Below are positions 11,863 to 18,080 of a DNA stretch of 33,189 bases, piece by piece (positions within the stretch are counted from its first letter, which is position 1; the number at the start of each line of letters is the position of its first letter). The notes beneath the pieces are model-generated. The model did no database searches. It saw only the letters and a list, made by a program, of their open reading frames with translations, and had not been told where the DNA came from. The stretch is from a virus: the IMG/VR virus record IMGVR_UViG_3300044911_001419, positions 1-33,189 of that record; one strand, written 5' to 3'. A program made the translations under genes and the position numbers.

Positions 11863-12116
11863 GCGATACAGAGATGACGCTTGAGGAAGCAGAGCGCTCG
11901 TCCGCGCTACTTGCTGCAAACACCCTGCTCCACGCTTTAGGCTGGAGTTACGGTGGACTGCATGCGATGGCCTGCGAAATCGTTTCGCAGCGCGACGCTC
12001 TCCGTGCCGAACTCGCCGAGGCGCGGCGGCAGTTGGAAGCGTTGAAGGCGCGTCAATTCAAGCCGTATCCGGACGGGCCAATGCCGGGTCCGTTTGGGTG
12101 GGAAATCAAATCATGA
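11859..12116 (+). CDS. hypothetical coiled-coil protein
   Basis: 85 residues from GTG 11859, preceded by the GGAGGGTAAG junction. The N-terminus (TLEEAERSSALLAANTLLHA) is helical. The middle coil QRDALRAELAEARRQLEALK shares 24 identical bases with the gene at 11135. The end is proline-rich (YPDGPMPGPFGWE). It is the last of three related small genes and probably arose by duplication and recombination among them. Confidence 0.6.
   Translation: MSDTEMTLEEAERSSALLAANTLLHALGWSYGGLHAMACEIVSQRDALRAELAEARRQLEALKARQFKPYPDGPMPGPFGWEIKS
12006..12029 (+). repeat. 24-bp direct repeat, copy 2
   Basis: Identical to 11300-11323. It lies in the coiled-coil part of a different gene and keeps the same reading frame. 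Confidence 0.85.
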
Positions 12117-12436
12117 CCCACGACGAACGAATCGAGGCGTGCCTCGACGCATTGACGAACTACGTCGATGACCCGGACGGCGGCTACCCGACGGATTATC
12201 TGCGGAAAGCCGTAATCGCCATACTCGCCGCCGCTGGCGTGGAGGAGATGGTGCGAGAGGCAATCGGCGCATATCGCGGCATGCTTAATGACGCACTTAG
12301 CGTTGATTTGGAAAACGGAGTGAAATGGCTGAGTCAGCGAGCCGCCGTATCGTTTTGGCGTGACTACCCGGAATTATGCAGGGCGCTGGAGGCAGATTCA
12401 GAGGACGACATCGTGCGCGAGGTGATGGGCAAATGA
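12113..12436 (+). CDS. hypothetical phage protein
   Basis: 107 residues from ATG 12113 (ATGA overlap; a GTG at 12098 is in frame upstream). HDERIEACLDALTNYVDDPD and YLRKAVIAILAAAGVEEMVR are helical. The end has AVSFWRDYPELCRALEAD and an acidic tail. It precedes the excisionase and overlaps its start by ATGA. No domain recognised. Confidence 0.6.
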   Translation: MTHDERIEACLDALTNYVDDPDGGYPTDYLRKAVIAILAAAGVEEMVREAIGAYRGMLNDALSVDLENGVKWLSQRAAVSFWRDYPELCRALEADSEDDIVREVMGK

Positions 12437-12798
12437 GCGCCCTGCTCACCGCCGCCCAGGTCGCGCAACAGTGGCAATGCAGCGTCCGCACCGTCCACCG
12501 CTTGGTGGATGCCGGCCAGCTTGCCGCAGTGCAGTTAGGACAGTCCGCCAAATCACGACGATTTGACCCCGTGGAAATTGCCCGCTACGTTGCGGCAGGG
12601 AGGGAAATATGCCAATACGGAAAAGAGGCGACGGCTGGCAGGTGGACGTACAGGCCCACGGGAAGCGCGCTCGATGCACTGTTAGCACCAAAGCGGCGGC
12701 CATCGAACTCGAAAGGAAAGTCCGCGACGACCTTGAGCGCGAAAAATACGGACTCAGGCCGAATCGTACCCTTGAAGATGCCCTTGAAGAGTATCTGA
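12433..12798 (+). CDS. xis: excisionase-like HTH protein (Xis)
   Basis: 121 residues from ATG 12433. Residues 1-58 form a MerR-type winged helix of the excisionase kind: LLTAAQVAQQWQCSVRTVHR, then LVDAGQLAAVQLGQ and RRFDPVEIARYVAAG. Such proteins bend attachment-site DNA and direct integrase toward excision. The reading frame continues for about 60 further residues inside the integrase gene (190-bp overlap), giving a basic, low-complexity tail. The tail may be spurious or a genuine second use of the DNA. Coupling to integrase is tight. Confidence 0.75.
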   Translation: MSALLTAAQVAQQWQCSVRTVHRLVDAGQLAAVQLGQSAKSRRFDPVEIARYVAAGREICQYGKEATAGRWTYRPTGSALDALLAPKRRPSNSKGKSATTLSAKNTDSGRIVPLKMPLKSI

Positions 12799-13565
12799 CG
12801 ACCACGGCGCGGGCGCTGAAATCCTATGAGTCGCTGCTATACGTCGCTCGGGTTATCCGGCCATTTCTCAGTCGTCCCTTGGATCGTATATCCGACGCAG
12901 CTTCGGACATCATCCGGGACGGGCAGGCTCAGAATCGAGCACCGGCCACAGTCAACCGGCACCTGGCCCTGCTCCGTCGTCTCGGCAAGCTGGCCTACCA
13001 GTGGGGGTGGACTGACAAGCAGTTGGGCGGGCGCGTCGTGCTGCTGACTGAGAACAACGAGCGCCACCTGTACCTTACCCCGGCCCAGGTTGCCCAAATA
13101 GCCTCCCACGCCGATTCTGAGGCCCTACGGGACGCGATATGGCTGGCCGCTACCACGGGCCTGCGTAGAGGCGAGCTGCTCGCCCTGCGGCCTGAGAATT
13201 ACCGCGACGGAGCCTTGTGGCTGTCGACGTCCAAGTCCGGCAGGCCGCGCCGCGTCCCTGTGCCTGTTGACGCCCGAGACGTCTGCGAGCGCCTGCCCTT
13301 GAAGATAACCGCCGTCGCTTTACGGAGGGGCTTCGAGCGGGCCAGAAAGAAAGCCGGCATGGAGGGCGTCCACTTCCACGACCTTCGGCATACGTTTGCG
13401 TCGTGGGCCATTGCGGCCGGCGTGGACCTTCGGTTGCTCAAGGATTTGATGGGCCATTCGACCATGCAGATGACCAGCCGGTATGCCCACCTCGAGGACC
13501 GCCAGTTGACGGCGGCGATTGGAAAGATGGCGCGAAAGCGCGCGACGCCTGCGAGACGCGGGTAG
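12609..13565 (+). CDS. int: tyrosine-family site-specific integrase
   Basis: 318 residues, ATG 12609, preceded by GGGAGGGAA. An N-terminal arm-binding part (PIRKRGDGWQVDVQAHGKR) and SAM-like core domain (YLTTTARALKSYESL) are followed by the catalytic domain with R186 (TGLRRGE), K209 (STSKSGRP), H257-x2-R260 (HDLRHTF), H283 (LMGHSTMQM) and nucleophile Y292 (RYAHL). It recombines attP with attB and, with Xis, reverses this. The att site is 77 bp downstream, the usual arrangement for tRNA-integrating phages. Confidence 0.95.
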   Translation: MPIRKRGDGWQVDVQAHGKRARCTVSTKAAAIELERKVRDDLEREKYGLRPNRTLEDALEEYLTTTARALKSYESLLYVARVIRPFLSRPLDRISDAASDIIRDGQAQNRAPATVNRHLALLRRLGKLAYQWGWTDKQLGGRVVLLTENNERHLYLTPAQVAQIASHADSEALRDAIWLAATTGLRRGELLALRPENYRDGALWLSTSKSGRPRRVPVPVDARDVCERLPLKITAVALRRGFERARKKAGMEGVHFHDLRHTFASWAIAAGVDLRLLKDLMGHSTMQMTSRYAHLEDRQLTAAIGKMARKRATPARRG

Positions 13566-13641
13566 CGGCAACATGGGCAATTTGAGCTGTTTGAGCCCTG
13601 AAAAACCCAAGAAAATCAAAGGCGGCAGATATGCCGCACTT

Positions 13642-13690
13642 CTTAAAATCCGGAGCCATTGGCGTCCGGGTTCGAGTCCCGGCCCGGGCA
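13642..13690 (+). other. attP core: 3' fragment of tRNA-Leu(TAA)
   Basis: The 49 bases read as anticodon loop CTTAAAA (anticodon TAA), 3' anticodon stem TCCGG, a long variable arm as in tRNA-Leu, T arm CCGGG-TTCGAGT-CCCGG (13666-13682), 3' acceptor strand CCCGGGC and discriminator A13690. The matching 5' half is missing: bases before 13642 do not pair as an anticodon stem. Integration here would restore the host tRNA gene. No CCA follows. A GCGGCA/TGCCGC inverted repeat (13622-13637) lies just upstream. The 13566-13768 gap holds nothing else I can identify. Confidence 0.85.
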
Positions 13691-13768
13691 TTCAAAGACT
13701 TACGCCATACTTGCTGAATCTTTCAATATGACTGTGACGCCATAGGGACACCCCAACAGAGGCGAAAT

Positions 13769-14152
13769 ATGGGAATGTTCGATTACGTGCGCTGTAAATA
13801 CCCCCTCCCGGACGGGGCGCCGACCGATGGGTATCAGAGCAAAGACACGCCGGCTCAGTATCTTGAGCATTACGAGATCCGCGAGGACGGCAGCCTGTGG
13901 GGGGAGGAATACGACATTGAGGATCGAAGCGATCCGACCAAAACGGGACTGGCTCGCGGGGGTCGCATGACCCGAGTCAATCGGCGAGCGGTGCCGTGCG
14001 ATTACTCAGGGCAAATCCATTTTTACCACGACGAGTGGGACTTCTTGGCGTTATTTGTCCGAGGGCGCATGCAGGCATTGCGGAACACGACCGACCCGGA
14101 CAACCCGGTCGAGATCGCCGTCACTGAGGCGGCGGGCAAGGTGGAGAGATGA
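13769..14152 (+). CDS. conserved phage hypothetical protein
   Basis: 127 residues, ATG 13769 with AGAGG 6 nt upstream. The N-terminus MGMFDYVRCKYPLPDGAP is a recurrent beginning in small phage and bacterial proteins of unknown function, with later segments YLEHYEIREDGSLW and CDYSGQIHFYHD that suggest a small beta-sheet fold. There is no catalytic motif. It sits between attP and the accessory operon, so it is likely an accessory gene. Function unknown. Confidence 0.7.
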   Translation: MGMFDYVRCKYPLPDGAPTDGYQSKDTPAQYLEHYEIREDGSLWGEEYDIEDRSDPTKTGLARGGRMTRVNRRAVPCDYSGQIHFYHDEWDFLALFVRGRMQALRNTTDPDNPVEIAVTEAAGKVER

Positions 14153-14168
14153 GCGAACTAGCCCCCTG

Positions 14169-14197
14169 TTGACTCCCTGCCGCCAATGTCCTACTAT
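14169..14197 (+). promoter_or_regulatory. promoter of the 14250-14737 operon
   Basis: -35 TTGACT (14169-14174, 5 of 6), exactly 17 bp spacer, -10 TACTAT (14192-14197). It is the best sigma70 match in the accessory region and serves only two genes. The -10 is inside a perfect palindrome. Confidence 0.75.
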
Positions 14198-14204
14198 TAG
14201 GACA
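14187..14204. promoter_or_regulatory. palindromic operator over the -10
   Basis: TGTCCTA (14187-14193), CTAT, TAGGACA (14198-14204): a perfect 7-bp inverted repeat. Placed on the -10, it should mediate repression, most simply by the HTH protein encoded as second gene of the operon. Confidence 0.7.
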
Positions 14205-14249
14205 CAGCGCAGGGCATATGGCCCGCGCCAAACGGGAGGAGCCCCGACC

Positions 14250-14525
14250 ATGTTCTACGAGCAATCCATCCAGATTTCCCCGGCCGGCTACGGCGAGTAC
14301 CAGGTCCAGCCCATCAACGGCGAGGGCTGGGCGAACATCGAAGACCTCATCGCCCAGATGGAGCAATCCATTGCCGATCAAGGTGGCGAACTCGCCGAGT
14401 TGAACGATGCCGGCCCGGACTGGGCAGACGATATTCGCGGCAGCATCCACAATGCGCCGTCGCGGATTTTTGCTATACGCTGGGCGGATGGCGAAGTCAG
14501 CTATGCCGGCATTTCGGCCTTTTGA
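14250..14525 (+). CDS. hypothetical acidic protein, first gene of autoregulated cassette
   Basis: 91 residues, ATG 14250, GGGAGGA 9 nt upstream. The protein is acidic and soluble: SIQISPAGYGEYQVQPINGE, then WANIEDLIAQMEQSIADQGG and IFAIRWADGEVSYAGISAF. No known domain. It has its own promoter and is coupled (TGATG) to a 70-aa HTH protein. The arrangement equals that of anti-CRISPR genes with an Aca regulator, and also of some toxin-antitoxin or moron genes. Which of these applies cannot be read from sequence. Confidence 0.7.
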   Translation: MFYEQSIQISPAGYGEYQVQPINGEGWANIEDLIAQMEQSIADQGGELAELNDAGPDWADDIRGSIHNAPSRIFAIRWADGEVSYAGISAF

Positions 14526-14737
14526 TGCACGCCCTCCTCGTAGCCTGCGGGCAAGCGCTGTACGGCCAGCAATGGCAGTCAGCGCTGGCCCGCGACCTGG
14601 GCGTTTCAGACCGCACCATGCGCCGCTGGATTGCCGGCGCGCAGCCGGTGCCGGACGGGCTGACAGTCGATTTGCTGCGCCTGTGCGTTGAGCGGGCGCA
14701 GGCGCTGGATGATTTGGCGGAAAGGTTGAAGCGGTAG
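14525..14737 (+). CDS. small HTH regulator (Aca-like position)
   Basis: 70 residues from ATG 14525 (TGATG overlap). WQSALARDLGVSDRTMRRWI is a clear HTH, with VPDGLTVDLLRLCVERAQAL as a dimerisation-type helix behind it. It is likely to repress the operon through the palindrome at 14187-14204. Size, HTH and position after a small unknown acidic gene fit the Aca (anti-CRISPR-associated) pattern; similar HTH proteins also occur in unrelated phage contexts. Its stop directly abuts the stop of the convergent gene at 14738 with no spacer. Confidence 0.75.
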   Translation: MHALLVACGQALYGQQWQSALARDLGVSDRTMRRWIAGAQPVPDGLTVDLLRLCVERAQALDDLAERLKR

Positions 14738-15679
14738 TTACTCCCGCTTCAGTATCTTCGGAAGTTTGTCGTCGAACACGACGTAGTTACTGGTGCCTTG
14801 CCCTGCGCCACGGCTGCCGCCGTCTAGGTAGCGGATGCCGGGGATGCCCTGCTTGAGTAAAGCCTCAGACGCGGCTTTTTTTGAGCCGTATTTTTTTACG
14901 GCATCCTCGTATATCTGCTTACCTCCGCTGTCCCAATCCAGCATTTTAGCGATGGCCTCGTCTGGAAGGTCTGCGGTGTAAAAATTGCTTGGCGCTTGCG
15001 GTTTAAAGTCCATGCGCGAAGCGACTTCGTACGCAAGGCTATCGGATGGGGCTTTTTTTCTTAGGTTATCCACGGACTCAAGCGCGCTATACCCAGAGCC
15101 GTCAGACTTTGCAACAATCGCCGACCCGTCTGCAAACACCCACGTATCGCGACCTTTAATCTGGGTTGTGTAATCCGCTAATTTCGCCGCCTCTTCTTGT
15201 ATCGTCGGCGCTTTGTGCGCCAAGGCTTCTTGATACCCCTTCGCCACTTTAGGCGCGTCCGCCAAATACACCCCATGCCCATAAGCCTGCGCGCCCTCGC
15301 CCGTGCCGATTTTCGACAGGTCGAAAGCGTCGAACTTATGCGGGCTGCCGTGAAACACCGTGGCGCTCACCATGCCGGGAAGTAAACCGGCCAGCGACAG
15401 GGCGTAATTGGAAGGCTTCCGGCTTGAGGGGTCCGTCGCGTACATATACGCATCCGCCAACGGCCCCAACACATCACCAGTCGGCCCCGGCAGCATCGCC
15501 CCGGCACCCAGAAGGCCGCCAAGGCCGACGCCTTCGGGCTTCTTTTCCTCGCCTGTGAGCAATCCTCCAGGCATGCCCACGGAGCCTACCGGGGCGTTAT
15601 CAAACAGGGCTTGGCGTTGGGTTGCCGGGTTTGGCATGTAGCTGTTACGCCGCAGAAAATCCGCCATCAAGTCATTCAT
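14738..15679 (-). CDS. ADP-ribosyltransferase-like (ART-PolyVal type) virion protein
   Basis: 313 residues, ATG 15679. Residues 1-100 are a low-complexity, Gly/Pro-rich leader. From 107 on, VFHGSPHKFDAFDLSKIGTG, then EGAQAYGHGVYLADAPKVAK, is the hallmark of the ART fold found in polyvalent phage proteins (H110-G111 and the GHGVYLAD strand). The C-terminus has IRYLDGGSRGAGQGTSNYVV, the matching closing element. Such enzymes transfer ADP-ribose from NAD+ to a target and are often injected with DNA. It is the last gene of the late operon. The substrate is unknown, and the third catalytic residue is not certain from inspection. Confidence 0.8.
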   Translation of the reverse strand: MNDLMADFLRRNSYMPNPATQRQALFDNAPVGSVGMPGGLLTGEEKKPEGVGLGGLLGAGAMLPGPTGDVLGPLADAYMYATDPSSRKPSNYALSLAGLLPGMVSATVFHGSPHKFDAFDLSKIGTGEGAQAYGHGVYLADAPKVAKGYQEALAHKAPTIQEEAAKLADYTTQIKGRDTWVFADGSAIVAKSDGSGYSALESVDNLRKKAPSDSLAYEVASRMDFKPQAPSNFYTADLPDEAIAKMLDWDSGGKQIYEDAVKKYGSKKAASEALLKQGIPGIRYLDGGSRGAGQGTSNYVVFDDKLPKILKRE

Positions 15680-15848
15680 GTTCTACCACCCATAAACCTT
15701 CAAGCATTGCCGCACAGTTTACGCATTCCACCAAACCATCCGACCAGCAGCGCAGCAGGCTGTTGCCGCATTCGCAGAAATAGACGCTGGCTTCGCGGGC
15801 CCGCCGTTTCCGGCGCTCTTCCTCGAGGTCGATAGGCTCGTCGCTCAC
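15672..15848 (-). CDS. zinc-ribbon-like small protein
   Basis: 58 residues from GTG 15848 (GTGA overlap with the phosphoesterase stop); its stop overlaps the start of the ART-like gene by 8 bp. The N-terminus is charged (DEPIDLEEERRKRRAREA). A CEC...C...C-x2-C arrangement (FCECGNSLLRCWSDGLVECV, then NC) looks like a zinc ribbon. It could bind nucleic acid or a partner protein. No specific role is known. Confidence 0.6.
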   Translation of the reverse strand: MSDEPIDLEEERRKRRAREASVYFCECGNSLLRCWSDGLVECVNCAAMLEGLWVVEHE

Positions 15849-16990
15849 GCCGCGCGCTTCCTGAGCGCCCTAAGAAACACCACGCCGTCCTCTGGATGCT
15901 CGAAGTCGTAATGCCTGCCCGTCGCGGGGTCGAACACGGTCAGCACTGACGCCCCGTGTTCTTGGGGGAAGTGGCCCAACTTCTCGGCGTGGCTGTCAAT
16001 GAACTTGTAGCCGCGGGTGCGAATCAGGCTGTAGCTGAAACCGCGCTCTGCTGATTCCTCGCGATACAGCGCCCAGTTGTGGCGGTGCCCACACACGTAC
16101 ACGTCGGCCGCTTCTTTCATAGCCGCCGCCTTCTTCGGCCCGTGCAGCGGGTTCCACATGCTGTTTCCGGGGAAGTCATGCGCCGCCCAGATACGGAATT
16201 CCTGCCCGTTGGGACAGGCAAGGACGAACTGCGCGCCCCATTCCTCAAAGGCAATGGCCTTGCCGCCCACTTCCCGCGTCCATTCGGCGGACGTGTGCCC
16301 TTCCCATGCGTCGTGGTTGCCGAACAGCCAGACGAGCCACCGGATGCCAGATGACTTGAGGAACCACCGCGCCAGCTTCCGCGCCGTTTCGACACTGGTG
16401 TCGGAATGGGCATACAGCCGTATGAGGCGGCTCGCATGCGGCCAGTTATCCAAGGTGTCGCCGATGTTGACGCTGTAAACCCCCGGCTCGCTGGCCAGCT
16501 CGGCGTGCGCCTTGAGCATGGGCCAGTTGGTGCCGGCGTTGTCCAGGTGCGGATCGCCCCACCACATGATTGCGAACGGATCACTCGACGGCATTTCGAT
16601 TCGAAACCATTTTTTCGCCTGTTTATGCTCCGCGCGCTTACTGTAGCGCCGGCACATCAGGTCGATGATTTCATCGTCCGGAATATCGTCGTCTGGGAGG
16701 TCTGGCAGGGTTGGCTCTTCGGGCCTTGTCTCGTTCCCTACCCGATGCTTCATCGCGTCGGTGACAAGTTTTTTCTTCGACCGCAGCGGGATGTGCCCGC
16801 CGATGCCATAACGCTGTTGCCCACTGATGATGCAATGCTCAACTCGCCGCCTGTCCACGCCTTCAACCCTTGCGACCTCGGCGATGGCGGAAGGCATTTG
16901 CCCGTTAAGCTTGAAGCCGCGCTTTATGGCGTCGTCAATCAGGGCGATGGTGCGCTCGATTTCCTGCCTGCTTAACGGCTTCTGCGGCAT
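15845..16990 (-). CDS. calcineurin-type metallophosphoesterase
   Basis: 381 residues, ATG 16990 (TAATG overlap). An N-terminal HTH-like part (about 1-60, with AEVARVEGVDRRRVEHCI) and acidic linker lead to the phosphoesterase domain with all metal ligands: D146-x-H148 (WGDPHLDN), D178 (GDTLDNW), N225-H226 (GNHDAWEG), H271 (AAHDFPG) and H302-x-H304 (CGHRHNW). Such enzymes cleave phosphodiester bonds in DNA, RNA or nucleotides with two metal ions. In phages they occur near late genes, possibly for host DNA turnover or as DNA-end processing factors. The HTH-like N-terminus favours a nucleic-acid substrate. Confidence 0.88.
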   Translation of the reverse strand: MPQKPLSRQEIERTIALIDDAIKRGFKLNGQMPSAIAEVARVEGVDRRRVEHCIISGQQRYGIGGHIPLRSKKKLVTDAMKHRVGNETRPEEPTLPDLPDDDIPDDEIIDLMCRRYSKRAEHKQAKKWFRIEMPSSDPFAIMWWGDPHLDNAGTNWPMLKAHAELASEPGVYSVNIGDTLDNWPHASRLIRLYAHSDTSVETARKLARWFLKSSGIRWLVWLFGNHDAWEGHTSAEWTREVGGKAIAFEEWGAQFVLACPNGQEFRIWAAHDFPGNSMWNPLHGPKKAAAMKEAADVYVCGHRHNWALYREESAERGFSYSLIRTRGYKFIDSHAEKLGHFPQEHGASVLTVFDPATGRHYDFEHPEDGVVFLRALRKRAA

Positions 16991-17406
16991 TACCGGGCCA
17001 CCCCCTTTAGTTTTTCGGCCGTCCTAAGCCCGCCCAAGCCCAACAAACCGCAAAGCAGCACCAACAGGTCGCCCAGTTCCACTTCAGGAATCGGCGTGTC
17101 GGCACCCGTCATCAGCAAAAGCCAACTGGCAAACGGCCTGCCGATGTAGTGCCAAGCTAAGGCACTCCCGCACACCCATCCGATGAAGGGTCGCCAGCGA
17201 CTGGTAAACGGGTCGCTCGAGGCCGCCTCAACCTTGTTGACCTCGGTCTGCATCCGCGCCTGCTCAATGTCAGCGTCCAGGCGCTTCCACTCGTCCTCGC
17301 GCTTGAGCTTCTCTATGGCCAGCAGGGCTTCCGCCTTTTGAGCGGGGTCAGGCCAACTTCTGTCAATCACCTTACCGATAAGCGTGGCGATTGCGTCGGC
17401 AATCAT
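16990..17406 (-). CDS. holin of the 3TM (GTA holin) type
   Basis: 138 residues; ATG 17406 gives ATGA overlap with the upstream gene. A short N-terminal helix (IADAIATLIGKVIDRSWPDP) precedes a charged helical part (KLKREDEWKRLDADIEQARM), then FTSRWRPFIGWVCGSALAWH and two further hydrophobic segments ending in LLVLLCGLLGLGGLRTAE. The S-RWRPF-x-GWVC signature is that of 3TM holins. It would form lesions in the inner membrane to release or activate the endolysin encoded upstream in the same operon. Confidence 0.85.
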   Translation of the reverse strand: MIADAIATLIGKVIDRSWPDPAQKAEALLAIEKLKREDEWKRLDADIEQARMQTEVNKVEAASSDPFTSRWRPFIGWVCGSALAWHYIGRPFASWLLLMTGADTPIPEVELGDLLVLLCGLLGLGGLRTAEKLKGVAR

Positions 17407-17711
17407 TTGAAGAAACCCACAAACCCGGCGATTTTGGCCATCAAAGCCCCCGCAGCACCGGCCGCGCCGCCCACCAGCATCAGCGTTTTCCAACCGCCCC
17501 TTGCTTCGGCTAACACGCGGCGTATTTCGGTTAGCTCACGGCGCATTTCACGCATTTCGTATTCGAGCGTGCCGATTTTCGCCCCGTGCTCACCGATCTG
17601 CTGGTAGATTTCATCGCTCACTGTCAGCGCCTCCCACATGCTGATGGGCGCGGTAAAAAACAACAGCGCCGGTTTGATGGCTTGTCCGAATGTCAGTTTT
17701 TCGGCGTCCAT
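17403..17711 (-). CDS. coiled-coil membrane protein, probable lysis accessory
   Basis: 102 residues, ATG 17711. It has an amphipathic N-terminus (FGQAIKPALLFFTAPISMWE), a heptad-rich centre (YEMREMRRELTEIRRVLAEA) and one C-terminal hydrophobic helix (LMLVGGAAGAAGALMAKIAG). This organisation recalls XhlA-like and spanin-like helpers, but no lipoprotein box or Rz signature is present. Its place between endolysin and holin makes a lysis role likely, for example as a second holin or an antiholin. Confidence 0.6.
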   Translation of the reverse strand: MDAEKLTFGQAIKPALLFFTAPISMWEALTVSDEIYQQIGEHGAKIGTLEYEMREMRRELTEIRRVLAEARGGWKTLMLVGGAAGAAGALMAKIAGFVGFFK

Positions 17712-17726
17712 GCCGGCTTATTGTCC

Positions 17727-18080
17727 TCATGCCCTGCCACCGTGGCGGATGCTGAAATGCCCGGGATCTACAGGCCGGGTAAACCGCCCGCCCCACGCGC
17801 AATCCGGGGCTAGGCTTTCCCAATACTCACCAAGCAGGCGGATTTCATCGGCGCTTTGCAGCCACTTGCCGTTTCTGAAAACGTTGAAATCCACCGCTAA
17901 CCTTTCGGTGTGCAGGCTGTTGGCAATGCCTAGTCCACGCTCCGCATTTAGCTTGGCCTGCTCAGGTGTCCGCCACAGCTCGCCGGAAGTGAGTTCAAAC
18001 CCGTGGGCGTATGCGTATTCGATGAGCAGGCCCATCAAGCGCACGAAGCGGCTTTGCTTCTGCCTAAGTGTTTCGGCCAT
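17727..18080 (-). CDS. endolysin, M15 family D-Ala/L-Ala endopeptidase
   Basis: 117 residues, ATG 18080. GELWRTPEQAKLNAERGLG, then SLHTERLAVDFNVFRNGKW, supplies zinc ligands H57 and D64; DPGHFSI near the end supplies H108, giving the VanY/M15 signature. The domain occupies the whole protein, with no wall-binding module, as usual for phages of Gram-negative hosts. It cuts peptide cross-links of peptidoglycan. There is no signal peptide, so export needs the holin encoded downstream. The start overlaps the end of the preceding gene by 17 bp. Confidence 0.88.
   Translation of the reverse strand: MAETLRQKQSRFVRLMGLLIEYAYAHGFELTSGELWRTPEQAKLNAERGLGIANSLHTERLAVDFNVFRNGKWLQSADEIRLLGEYWESLAPDCAWGGRFTRPVDPGHFSIRHGGRA

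Noticed and set aside
11124-12029. CRISPR-like array from regularly recurring short repeats
   Set aside because: The repeats are coding, unevenly spaced and lie at gene borders or in coiled-coil codons; there are no spacers.
13622-13637. GCGGCA/TGCCGC inverted repeat as integrase terminator
   Set aside because: Only a 6-bp stem and no T tract; may belong to the attachment site, so not called as a terminator.
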